Positions 1-7,999 of a stretch of 64,000 bases of DNA are shown in pieces. The translations under genes were made by a program, and so were the position numbers. The stretch is from positions 666,952,753 through 667,016,752 of the forward strand of contig CM062296.1 of NCBI GenBank assembly GCA_031216915.1, read 5' to 3'. The DNA is from Pictodentalium vernedei. Taxonomy: Eukaryota; Mollusca; Scaphopoda; Dentaliida; Dentaliidae. The notes below the pieces were generated by a model, which was not told where the DNA came from, did no database searches, and saw nothing but the letters and a program-made list of their open reading frames with translations. The number at the start of each line of letters is the position of its first letter. Position 1 is the first letter of the stretch.

Positions 1-630
1 GTTAGGTCTATTATCTACTGCTCAGAATATCATTCACTTAACAGTTGCTACTATAGCTAGGTAGGCTGTCTGTTTCGGCAGTGTCTCCGTTCGGCTGCCC
101 TCTTCGCTCTGGGCTATTTGACCCAGGGCAAGAAAAAGGGGGGGGGGGGGGGGAGGGTGTTCCCTTGGGTCACCTGTTTTACTATGAAAACAAGGGGATA
201 CCTCCTCCGGAGTTAGTAATTCTGAGCTGTTATTGGGATGGTTGTTTAGTGAGAAGTTTAGGTTTTTAAAATTCATTCAAGTCTTAGTTTTTAAAGTATA
301 GCTTTTGAATATTGCATATGTCAACGGACATGATTATGCAATCCTCAGACACTTTTAGGAGTATAAGAGTCTCTATTCTCTAGACTTACTTTATTTATTG
401 GCTTACTTTAAAAATTATTAGTATAAGGATTATATTGGATATTAATAGAGTACATGGATGTATGAAGCTCAATTTTGGAAGGTGTTGTATCTTTCTAATT
501 TATCATAAATAAGAAAGATACATGTAAGGCCTATTACTTCTTTTTCCCTACAGGGGATGACTCTATTTTATTTTATTGAGCGTATTCCATTTTGCTCTAT
601 GTCCTTGGCCCTCCAGCCTTTTTACTATTC

Positions 631-718
631 AGCTATGTCTGGGTCATTGGTACAGTATAAAAATGTTAAAAAATTTATAGTAATTTATATATTTTTTATA
701 CTTACCAATGACCCAGAC
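631..718 (+). repeat. Internal complementary region (ICR) of A0
   Basis: The left half (631-664) matches the complement of a DIRS-A left end and the right half (665-718) is the complement of the A0 right end at 967-1020. The two meet at GTT. This is the DIRS1-type ICR that mirrors the joined ends of a circular copy. Confidence 0.85.
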
Positions 719-793
719 GGGGATGGCCCTCCCAGGAGTTGGGAACTCTTGCCTCCCCGCTGAGTACATAGCGCTTACCAGGCACTGGTTATT

Positions 794-1020
794 AGAATGA
801 TTAATGGCGCCAATTTCGGAACGTCCTTGACACTGCGCATGCGCAGTAGGGGCGAAGTGTGGAGGGCCTTTCAGGACATGTTTTCTTTAGTTTTAGATGC
901 AAATTTTGGGGATTGGGGGGCAAAATTTGTGTTTGGCCCTATATTTTAAGAGTTAGCACCAGCTATGTCTGGGTCATTGGTAAGTATAAAAAATATATAA
1001 ATTACTATAAATTTTTTAAC
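794..1020 (+). repeat. Right terminal inverted repeat of A0
   Basis: Runs from AGAATGATTAATGGCGCC to the terminal AAC. It contains the palindrome TGCGCATGCGCA and GGCGCCAATTTCGG shared by all family A ends, and the GGTAAGTATAAA tail found only at right ends. Confidence 0.85.
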
Positions 1021-1600
1021 TTTTTGTTTTTTTATGCATTTTTGTCAATTTTAAGACAAAAAAATTTATTTTTTTTTACACTGAAAATTTTGGGTCCTGG
1101 TGGGACTTGGAAAATTTTGGACCAAAATCCAGAAATTAGTTTTTTGGTTTTTTTATGCGTTTTGGTCAATTTTAAGACAAAATTTTTTTTTTTTTTTTAA
1201 CACTGAAAATTTGGGGTCCTGGTGGGACTTTGCGTTTTGGTCAATTTTATGAAGAAGAAAAACAAATTTTAGTCTGAAAATATTTTGTTTGGGACTTTGA
1301 AAATTTCCGAACAAAAAATAAAAAAAATGTGTTTTTTATGCATTTATCTCAATTTTGGGACATAAAAGTGCAGGAACTGAAAATAGAAGGAAATGTGTAT
1401 TGTGTGGGCACAATCACTTCATCTAGTTGGTATATGCTTTTCTTAGGAGGGGCGTATGCAGCTTATTCAAGTCAAGTCCCTGGTTTGATATTTAGACTAC
1501 CATGTCAGGTGAGCACCCTAAGGCCTCCTGGGGCCTCTTGTCTTATCTCTTGTCATGATATGGCCGTAGATGCTAAAAGAGACCTTAAATGTAAATAAAT
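1021..1600. repeat. T-rich minisatellite and intron
   Basis: Dynein intron directly downstream of A0. Up to about 1340 it holds three or four degenerate repeats of roughly 90-130 bp built from poly-T, TTTTGGTCAATTTTAAGAC, ACTGAAAATTTGGG and GTCCTGGTGGGACTT. From 1340 to 1600 I see no gene; a CAG|GTGAGC near 1509 resembles a donor, but the preceding sequence does not encode dynein. Confidence 0.6.
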
Positions 1601-2014
1601 AAGGCCCCATAAAGTAGATCTTCTGTTTCTCAGGCCATTTTTTGTAAAATTCAATTTGAACGGGTGGGTGGGCAGGTGGTTTTTTATTTTATTTTTTATT
1701 TCTGTTATTATTTCTTTGCCATCAAAAATTCATGTTTTTGGTTTGTTTTATGTTTTAGGCTTCATAATCTACAGAATAGCAGCATGGGTTGTGGTGTATT
1801 TCATCCCTTGAGTTCAAGAAAGCTTTGCAGTGCTAAAGCATTGCAAAGCCTTGTTGCACTCAGGGGACAAGTTTATCAGTTTTATTAACTTTGGTAAAAT
1901 ATCAGACATAAACCATTTAATTCTTATTTTTTTTAAGTTTGCATTGGTTATAAAAAGAGAGCCAAAAGGACCATGCGGGAGGGCCTGAGAAACAAATTTT
2001 TAACTTTTTAGGCC
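1601..2014 (+). repeat. Dispersed repeat R3, copy 1 (uninterrupted)
   Basis: A ~414-bp repeat starting AAGGCCCCATAAAGTAGATC and ending TTTTTAACTTTTTAGGCC. A second copy at 22679-22703 plus 29062-29450 is split by DIRS A2, so this copy preserves the empty target site (GATCTTCTGT then TTCTCAGG). It contains a conserved acceptor-like TATGTTTTAG and an inverted CTTTGC...GCAAAG. An open frame of ~74 codons (1664-1888) is shared with copy 2. Superfamily unknown. Confidence 0.65.
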
Positions 2015-2174
2015 CAACTGTTCCATTATTTCTGTTAAATATCTGAGAAGCTATGTAATAAAAATGGAAAAGTTATGAGAAATTAAAAGAATATTCTTGG
2101 GCATTTTTAGTATACTTATTGACAAATTTACACAGTATTTATAGTGGAAAACTAATTTCTATCTCTCATTTCAG

Positions 2175-2319
2175 ATATAATACTTTACTCAACACTGTTC
2201 ACCAGAGTTTACAGGATCTATTGAAGGCACTTAAGGGTCTTGTTGTAATGTCCCAGGCATTAGAGAACATGGCCAACAGCTTATTTAACAATGCTGTACC
2301 AGAAATGTGGAGTGGAAAG
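2175..2319 (+). CDS. DNAH1: Axonemal dynein heavy chain exon (DNAH1-like), first one in window
   Basis: A 145-nt exon of a dynein heavy chain, the ATP-driven motor of ciliary and flagellar axonemes. It starts after a pyrimidine-rich acceptor ending TTTCAG and stops at AAG|GTATTA. The first base completes a codon begun in the previous exon, outside the window, and it ends in phase 0. The peptide holds KALKGLVVMSQALE and NNAVPEMWSGK, the conserved C-terminal-region block of dynein heavy chains that precedes AYPSLKPL in the next exon. The open frame, intact splice sites and correct phase with the next exon argue for a working gene. The DNAH1 assignment rests on recalled similarity of all four exons; another inner-arm class is possible. 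Confidence 0.85.
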
Positions 2320-2390
2320 GTATTATTATCATTTCTTGTGTGCATACATCTTGTCCTTGTATGAATTATATGATGAATTTGCAGTATTCC

Positions 2391-2817
2391 TACAGTAAAA
2401 CCTGTTTTTGAGAGACCCCTGTTTTGAGATACCATCTGTCTTGAGAGACTGCTGTGACCTTGTCAGGCCCGAAAATAAGCAGTCTGACATTTGCAGAATG
2501 AGGCACCCAGAGGGTGAATTTGATGATGCTATCCCATACAGTTGGCCAATTTATCCTCTGGGTACCTCTTTCTGTTTAGTATTGAGACCCACATTCAGAT
2601 TGAGGTTCACAGAGGGTAAATTTTGTGATGCTACTGTGCACTAAATTCACCCTCTGGGGACCTCATTTTGCAGATAACAGTCTGCTTATTTTCTGGCTTG
2701 GACCTTGTACAGTTTGGTTGTTTTACTGTGTAATGGACCTGTGATGAGAGACCACCTGTTTTGAGAGACCACTTTGTCTGGCAAAACGTTTGTTCTCTCC
2801 AGAATGGTTCTATCTAT
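2391..2817. mobile_element. pogo/Tigger-like MITE remnant with inner foldback
   Basis: Begins TACAGTAAAACCTG, which resembles the TA plus CAGTNNAACC ends of pogo/Tigger elements (family knowledge). It contains repeated TTTTGAGAGACC motifs at 2411-2455 and 2744-2770. Inside it an inverted repeat pairs about 2475-2523 with 2644-2697 (AATAAGCAGTCTG against CAGTCTGCTTATT). No transposase frame is present. DIRS A1 inserted at its right side. Confidence 0.4.
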
Positions 2818-3019
2818 ATTTTTATACTGTACCAATGACCCAGACTTAGCTGGTGCTAACTCCACAAAAACCAGGGCCAAACACAAATTTTGCCCCCCAA
2901 TCCCCAAAATTTGCATCCAAAACAAAAAGAAATCATGTCCTAAAGGACCTCCATAGTACGACTCTACTGCGCATGCGCAGTGACGCAGTCGTCCCGAAAT
3001 TGGCGCCAAATATTATTCT
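2818..3019 (+). repeat. Left terminal inverted repeat of A1
   Basis: Starts ATTTTTATACTG and ends ...CCAAATATTATTCT. Its outer 34 nt are perfectly complementary to 9553-9586 in the ICR, and the body is complementary to the right repeat with one mismatch in the inner 120 bp. Confidence 0.92.
2968..3009. promoter_or_regulatory. Candidate promoter palindromes in left repeat of A1
   Basis: TGCGCATGCGCA (2968-2979) is a perfect palindrome matching the NRF-1/Ewg-type consensus YGCGCAYGCGCR, and TTGGCGCCAA (3000-3009) resembles an E2F site. Both recur in every family A end, so they could drive transcription from either terminus. Function is inferred only. Confidence 0.45.
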
Positions 3020-3855
3020 CTGTTTGGCCCTTCATCAGTCAACATCTCACTGATCTTTGTGCTTGTAAATCTCAGTTTAAAGGATGCCAGACACGTAATT
3101 CTTGGAGAAAATGTGATTCTAAGGAGGATAGAAGGAGGAGAGGAAAAAAGAAGTGGCAAAAAATAATCAGGGCTGTACTTAAAATTTTTTGTTAAAATTA
3201 TGTTAAGTTGCCTATTTTCGAGGCAAACGCCTCTTGTTGTCATTCTTGCTAATTGTTGCACTGCTTATTCAGTGTTTCCTCTCCCCTAACCTTCTAAAGT
3301 CCCCCCTTGCAATTCTCCCATGCTTTTGGCATATTTTTGAGAAGTTTCATTTCTAAAATTTCCCTGGGAGAGTTGCTTGGTTACAGAATGTTTTCTGTTA
3401 TTTTCCCCATAGTTACGTTTTCACCCATGGGTGTATAACGTTTGTGTTCTGCATCTTCCATCTGATGTTCTGCAGATTCTCCCCTGGGAGTCTCTGTTTT
3501 GCATCAGATAGAGTGTAATTGAGGACTGATTCCGGGCCAGTTTTTTCAGTGCCTGGAGTCATGTTTTCTTCTGTGTTTACACTGTTTGTTTTCATTGGCA
3601 ACAGCCTTTTTTGAGGGGGGCTGTTTGCCTTTGAGGTAGTTTATCTCATTATAAGATACATTTATATTATCCGAAAGTGTCTCATTAATTATTTTATATA
3701 ATTTTAAAATTTTTGACCACACTTTGCCATCGGATCCATCGGGGCTCAACGTTACTTTTCAGCAACTTGGGCTTCTCTGAAAAAATATTTTTTCAAAATT
3801 ATTTTGTTTTGCAATTGTTTTTTCATTTATTAATGGATCATGTTATTATGTATCT

Positions 3856-6009
3856 TTGTGTCAGGGGTTTTTGCGAGTAACTAGGACTTATTGTTGTTCC
3901 TTCACAATGAAAGGGACTTGTTCAAATTGTAATAGGAAGAAATCTTCCTCTGACTTTCATGATTATTGCATAAATTGTAGTCAGTGTTCTCGCATTAATC
4001 CCTGTCCTGTATGTGAACATTGGGATGAGAAACATTGGAAACGTGTGTCACGATATGTTGTTTCTGGAGAAAGAGCGATGCCGGCTCTTTCTCCACAAGG
4101 TCACTCTACTCTCTCAGTTTCTATTTCAGAGGAACCAGAACAGGGTGATGTTTCCATGTTATCTTCTTCAAGTGTGCGTCCGTCGTCACAATTAAATACA
4201 GAGCTAGCGGCAAAAGTGCTCATGGAGATTAGACAAATGTCGTCCGCTAGCTCGCCCGGTGTAGCGTCCATTCACCGAATGGTTCGGCAGCCGGGTTCGT
4301 CCGATGCGGTCCAAGAGGAAATTTTGGGTGATGCGAGCACTATAAAAATAATAGATGCACACCCAGTGACGGCGGATAGTGAACGAGAACGGAGGAAGCC
4401 TTTTAGTCCGGTTCCTAGCTCGTCCAGGTCCAGCCGGGCCGCGAGCGAGAGAGGCCCCTCTCTCGTACAACAACATCTGGGACCAGATGTTGTGGTACAA
4501 AATGTGTCTTTAGCGGAGCATACGTCCGTCGCTCGGGACGCTCCGTTGTATAAGCAGTCCGCAGAGACTGTTAAGGCTTCCTCTTCTCGCCGGCGCACAC
4601 GACCGCACCTTGGCTGCGTGACCTCCGATATCTTGCCAGCTTCGCCGAGGAAGGATTATTCGGCGACCAGGTCACACCATCCGGCAGCCAGGGACTCGAG
4701 ACCGATGGACTCCGGACGTTCGCATAGGAAAAGTATGCGGGAGCCATCCGATGCGGAGCTGCCCTCGGCAAAGCAGCGAAAGACCGCTCCTCCGCAGGTC
4801 TCGACGTCGGACATTCTAGTGCAGATAGCACAGCTTATCGCAGCATCCCAGCAGCCGACAGAGACGGTGTCGGATCGAGAATTATCCGACGGCGCTGGGT
4901 CGGTACGCTCCGCCGAAGCATCGGGGGCGGACGACCGGGAACATCGGGAGGTCCGACCGGATGGTGAAAGGGATACGGATGAATTGGAGCTATCCCTTTC
5001 GGAACAACACAAAGCTGCCGTAGACTTCATCCGGCACTTTCTTCCTCAAGTTGTTCCGTCGGGCCAGACTGCTGCGCTTCCGGACAGGAGAATTATAGCG
5101 TCATTGGACTCTGATTTTTTCGAGCGGTTCAGGGACATCGCTCCCGAGTTTCCGTCGCAGTCCAATAATGTTGCAAGAACATTTGAATTATTGAACGACG
5201 CTATTTTTAAACTTGCTTCCAGGACAGGGAAAGCAGGCTTCTTGTCCGCAAATACTCTCAACCTGCCTTTCATTAATGCAAGGAATAAATTCGACACGGC
5301 AGGTCAGGGTATACCGAGAGTTCCTCTGCGTATGGACGACGAGGCGGAAGACTTAGAGCTATCATTACCGTCGTCAGCTTCTATTCCAACCGCAGTGTTG
5401 GAAACAGCTATTGCGTCTAACAGAGCCAATTTAGATGCCTTATCTTACGCAGATCACCTTACGAAGGCGTTATCACTGCGTCTTCAAGGGGAAGAGTTTC
5501 AGGATATACAATCCTCCTTAAGACTTCTTTCAAGGGCAGTAGCTTATTCCACGTGTAACTCCGCCCTTTCAGTGGCTAATCTGGAGTTGGTTAGACGTGA
5601 CGCAGCCCTGTCTACATCCACACTAGTGGATTCTAAGGTGAAGAACTCTCTTAGAGTCGCTTCGGTCTCAGGAGATCTTCTCTTTGACGGCAAGCTTTCC
5701 GCTATTTATGATAATATTAAAAAGAAAGCTAGTGATTCTCTGTTGTTTAGATCCGCTCCTAAAAGGTCGGATTCAGCAGACACGAATAAGGCGGGCACTT
5801 CTGGGTCTTATCCGCCCAAGAGAGGTTCCTATAGAGGTTCCGGTGCGTCCTCTAGCTCTTATTCGAGAGACCGTCAGGATAGCGACTCTCGTTCGGGACG
5901 TCCTTCAGGCCGGGACAATCGGTCGGACGCCCCGAGGTCGACGAGGCGAGGTGCGGGTCGTGGAAGACGTGGTTTCTCCTACCGCAGGCCTCGCAGATCC
6001 AGGAGGTGA
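3856..6009 (+). CDS. gag: DIRS gag-like protein (A1 ORF1)
   Basis: An intact frame of 717 codons. The likely start is the ATG at 3907 (700 aa), because similarity with A2 begins there as KGxCSNCNRKKSSSDFHD. The N-terminal ~40 residues are cysteine-rich (C5, C8, C21, C24, C27, C33, C36 counted from that Met), like a zinc knuckle but not the retroviral CCHC spacing. A Ser/Arg-rich, probably disordered linker follows to about residue 330, then a better conserved domain around ADHLTKALSLRLQG and STCNSALSVANLELVRRDA. The C-terminal ~60 residues are very basic (RG and RR repeats) and probably bind nucleic acid. Its 3' end overlaps the open RT frame. The role (particle or RNA binding) is inferred from position. 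Confidence 0.85.
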   Translation: MCQGFLRVTRTYCCSFTMKGTCSNCNRKKSSSDFHDYCINCSQCSRINPCPVCEHWDEKHWKRVSRYVVSGERAMPALSPQGHSTLSVSISEEPEQGDVSMLSSSSVRPSSQLNTELAAKVLMEIRQMSSASSPGVASIHRMVRQPGSSDAVQEEILGDASTIKIIDAHPVTADSERERRKPFSPVPSSSRSSRAASERGPSLVQQHLGPDVVVQNVSLAEHTSVARDAPLYKQSAETVKASSSRRRTRPHLGCVTSDILPASPRKDYSATRSHHPAARDSRPMDSGRSHRKSMREPSDAELPSAKQRKTAPPQVSTSDILVQIAQLIAASQQPTETVSDRELSDGAGSVRSAEASGADDREHREVRPDGERDTDELELSLSEQHKAAVDFIRHFLPQVVPSGQTAALPDRRIIASLDSDFFERFRDIAPEFPSQSNNVARTFELLNDAIFKLASRTGKAGFLSANTLNLPFINARNKFDTAGQGIPRVPLRMDDEAEDLELSLPSSASIPTAVLETAIASNRANLDALSYADHLTKALSLRLQGEEFQDIQSSLRLLSRAVAYSTCNSALSVANLELVRRDAALSTSTLVDSKVKNSLRVASVSGDLLFDGKLSAIYDNIKKKASDSLLFRSAPKRSDSADTNKAGTSGSYPPKRGSYRGSGASSSSYSRDRQDSDSRSGRPSGRDNRSDAPRSTRRGAGRGRRGFSYRRPRRSRR
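4446..4493. repeat. Two adjacent palindromes inside gag of A1
   Basis: A 9-bp perfect stem CGAGAGAGG/CCTCTCTCG with a 2-nt loop (4446-4465) is followed by an 11-bp perfect stem ACAACATCTGG/CCAGATGTTGT with a 2-nt loop (4470-4493). Versions recur in A3 (40746-40798), B (about 32845-32897), and three times in D (near 60064, 60499, 61055), keeping pairing in several places where the bases differ. Confidence 0.6.
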
Positions 6010-7999
6010 TGGCTCAAACCTCTATCGCGTTCCGGTTGGCGGAAGGTTGTCGAGTTTTTCTCAAGAGTGGGCGTCGATTACGGACGACCCTTGGGTGAGA
6101 GGAGTGACTTCGGAAGGTCTAAAGATATCCTTCAAACGAAAGCCTCCATTAACTCGAAGTCCAAAGTGGACTCATCTTCCGTCAAACCCTCAGAAAAGAG
6201 ACGCTCTGCTATCAGAGGTGCAGTCTCTTTTAATGAAGAACGCGGTAGAGGTCGTAGAAAACCAGGAATCGCTGGGATTCTACAGCCATCTGTTTCTGGT
6301 TCCGAAACCAGACGGCTCGTTCCGTCCAGTCATAGATTTGAGCTGGATAAACAAGCTGATCATCGCTCCGAAGTTTTATATGGAGACGATTCGATCGGTC
6401 AGAGCGAGTATTCGGGTGAACGATTATGCAACGAGCATAGATCTCAAAGATGCGTACTTTCACGTCATGGTACATCCGACATTCCGAAAGTATCTACGCT
6501 TCGCAGTCCTAGGAGTGGTGTATCAGTTCCGGGCCATGTGCTTCGGATTGAATCTAGCACCCTGGGCTTTCACTCGAGTAATGAACTCGGTAATGATTTA
6601 CTTCCGAGCTCATTCGTCTGCGGTAACGTCGGCCTACCTGGACGACATTCTTCAGAGGTACGGCAACGAGTTAACGCTTCAGAACGATGTTCAGAATCTT
6701 CTTCTATTGCTCCGACGTCTCGGTTTCATAGTAAACGAGGAGAAGTCGGATCTGGTGCCGTCCAAGTCATTCACTCATCTGGGAATGAGCTTCGAGACGC
6801 ACAACAATCTCGTTCGTCTGCCGTTAACCAGAGCGAAATTAGTCAGTTGTTACGCTCGCTATTGTCTAAATACAGACAAAGTCACAGCGAGAGAATTTAT
6901 GAGACTGATAGGTCTGTGCGGAGCCGCTGCGGATCTCATTCCGATGGGACGGCTACGCACACGGCCTCTTCAAATTTTCTTGACTCAGAATTGGAGTGTG
7001 AAAATTCATTCGCTCGATGTAGACGTTCTCTTGTCAGATCAAGTGAAACAAGAGATTCAGACTTGGGCAAACATTCAGTGGTTAACTCAAGGAGTTCCGC
7101 TGCAGTTGCCGGATCCGAGTTTTACCATTATGACGGATGCCAGTCAAACAGGTTGGGGTGCATCATTAATCCCAACGGATTCGAGATGCCAGGGTCTTTG
7201 GGATCCGCAATTCCTGTGCAAGCACATAAACATCAAGGAAATGATGTCAATTTGGCTTGCGTTACGTCACTGGATGGACATTATTCACGATGCTCATGTC
7301 CAAATCCTATCCAACAATACGACAGTAGTGGCGTATATACGGAATCAGGGAGGCACTCATTCAGTTCCGTTGTTCAATCTAACGGAAAGAATCCTTCTGT
7401 TTGCGTTGGAACATCACGTTCTTCTTTCGGTCCGTCACATACCGGGTCGTCTGAATGTGCTAGCAGACTCCCTTTCTCGAAAGGGTCGCTTGTTGCCGTC
7501 GGAGTGGACTCTCAACAAACAAGTATTCAATCAGATTTGCTACCAATGGGAACGGCCAATGATAGACTTATTTGCGACACATCTCAACAATCAGTTGCAG
7601 ACGTATGTGTCCCCGTGTCCGGATCCAAGAGCATTTGCTGTAGACGCTCTATCGATCCCTTGGGACGGAATGATAGGATATGCGTATCCTCCAGCGCCGT
7701 TAATTCAACAAGTATTGCTAAAGATAAAACAATCTCAATGCAAGATTCTGTTGGTAGCATCTCTGTCGCCACAGAGACCGTGGATAAATCTACTCAGGTG
7801 TCTGTTGTGGGACCTACCGCGGAAGCTCCCTCCACGAGAGGATCTTCTTTGGCAGGGGAAATCGCGCCAACTGCATCACAACCCGCAAGGTCTCAACCTT
7901 CACGTTTTTCCGTTGTGCGGTCCTTCTTGCATGGCAAGCACTTTACAGGACGAGCAGTGGACGCGATTTCTAACTGTAGGAGGACCTCCTCTTCGCTAA
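5684..7999 (+). CDS. pol: DIRS reverse transcriptase - RNase H - Dam-like methyltransferase (A1)
   Basis: A 771-codon frame whose first ~110 codons overlap gag in another frame, so the true start is uncertain; recognisable homology begins near residue 190 (FYSHLFLVPKPDGSFRPVI). RT motif A is SIDLKDAYFHV with D253, then CFGLNLAPWAFTRVM, then motif C YLDDIL with D320/D321. RNase H follows: D485 in TDASQTGWGASL, E519 in KEMMSIWL, N544 in LSNNTTVVAYI where Asp is expected, and D595 in LADSLSR. The last third, from DLFAT at residue 628 through PDPRAFAVDAL and LLVASLSPQRPW, matches the methyltransferase-like domain described in DIRS1-type elements. It copies the element RNA to DNA. The D544N change could cripple RNase H, the only visible defect. 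Confidence 0.9.
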   Translation: MTASFPLFMIILKRKLVILCCLDPLLKGRIQQTRIRRALLGLIRPREVPIEVPVRPLALIRETVRIATLVRDVLQAGTIGRTPRGRRGEVRVVEDVVSPTAGLADPGGDGSNLYRVPVGGRLSSFSQEWASITDDPWVRGVTSEGLKISFKRKPPLTRSPKWTHLPSNPQKRDALLSEVQSLLMKNAVEVVENQESLGFYSHLFLVPKPDGSFRPVIDLSWINKLIIAPKFYMETIRSVRASIRVNDYATSIDLKDAYFHVMVHPTFRKYLRFAVLGVVYQFRAMCFGLNLAPWAFTRVMNSVMIYFRAHSSAVTSAYLDDILQRYGNELTLQNDVQNLLLLLRRLGFIVNEEKSDLVPSKSFTHLGMSFETHNNLVRLPLTRAKLVSCYARYCLNTDKVTAREFMRLIGLCGAAADLIPMGRLRTRPLQIFLTQNWSVKIHSLDVDVLLSDQVKQEIQTWANIQWLTQGVPLQLPDPSFTIMTDASQTGWGASLIPTDSRCQGLWDPQFLCKHINIKEMMSIWLALRHWMDIIHDAHVQILSNNTTVVAYIRNQGGTHSVPLFNLTERILLFALEHHVLLSVRHIPGRLNVLADSLSRKGRLLPSEWTLNKQVFNQICYQWERPMIDLFATHLNNQLQTYVSPCPDPRAFAVDALSIPWDGMIGYAYPPAPLIQQVLLKIKQSQCKILLVASLSPQRPWINLLRCLLWDLPRKLPPREDLLWQGKSRQLHHNPQGLNLHVFPLCGPSCMASTLQDEQWTRFLTVGGPPLR

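Larger units (their letters stand above)
1..1020 (+). mobile_element. DIRS element A0, right end only
   Basis: The window opens at the end of a recombinase-gene remnant (GTTAGGTCTATTATC) of a DIRS element. It continues through the 3' untranslated part with a G-run at 139-152, the internal complementary region and the right terminal inverted repeat, ending in TTTTTTAAC at 1020. It matches 45078-46089 of element A3 with about a dozen differences by eye, then diverges abruptly after the terminal AAC, as expected for two separate insertions of one subfamily rather than a segmental duplication. No intact gene is present. Confidence 0.9.

Noticed and set aside
859-1200. 113-codon Phe-rich frame
   Set aside because: Produced by the end of A0 and a T-rich minisatellite; not conserved in A3, where the flank differs.
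1329-1598. Possible upstream dynein exon ending CAG|GTGAGC
   Set aside because: The translation shows no dynein similarity and the phase needed by the next exon is not met.
2686-3009. Minus-strand frame whose peptide (MAPISGRLRHCACA...) also appears on the plus strand at 9725-9922
   Set aside because: Both copies are the two halves of the terminal inverted repeat of A1; no start context or domain, so not a gene.
4204-5297. Several long minus-strand frames opposite gag
   Set aside because: Shadows of the GC-rich gag coding sequence; no homology and broken in A2 and A3.
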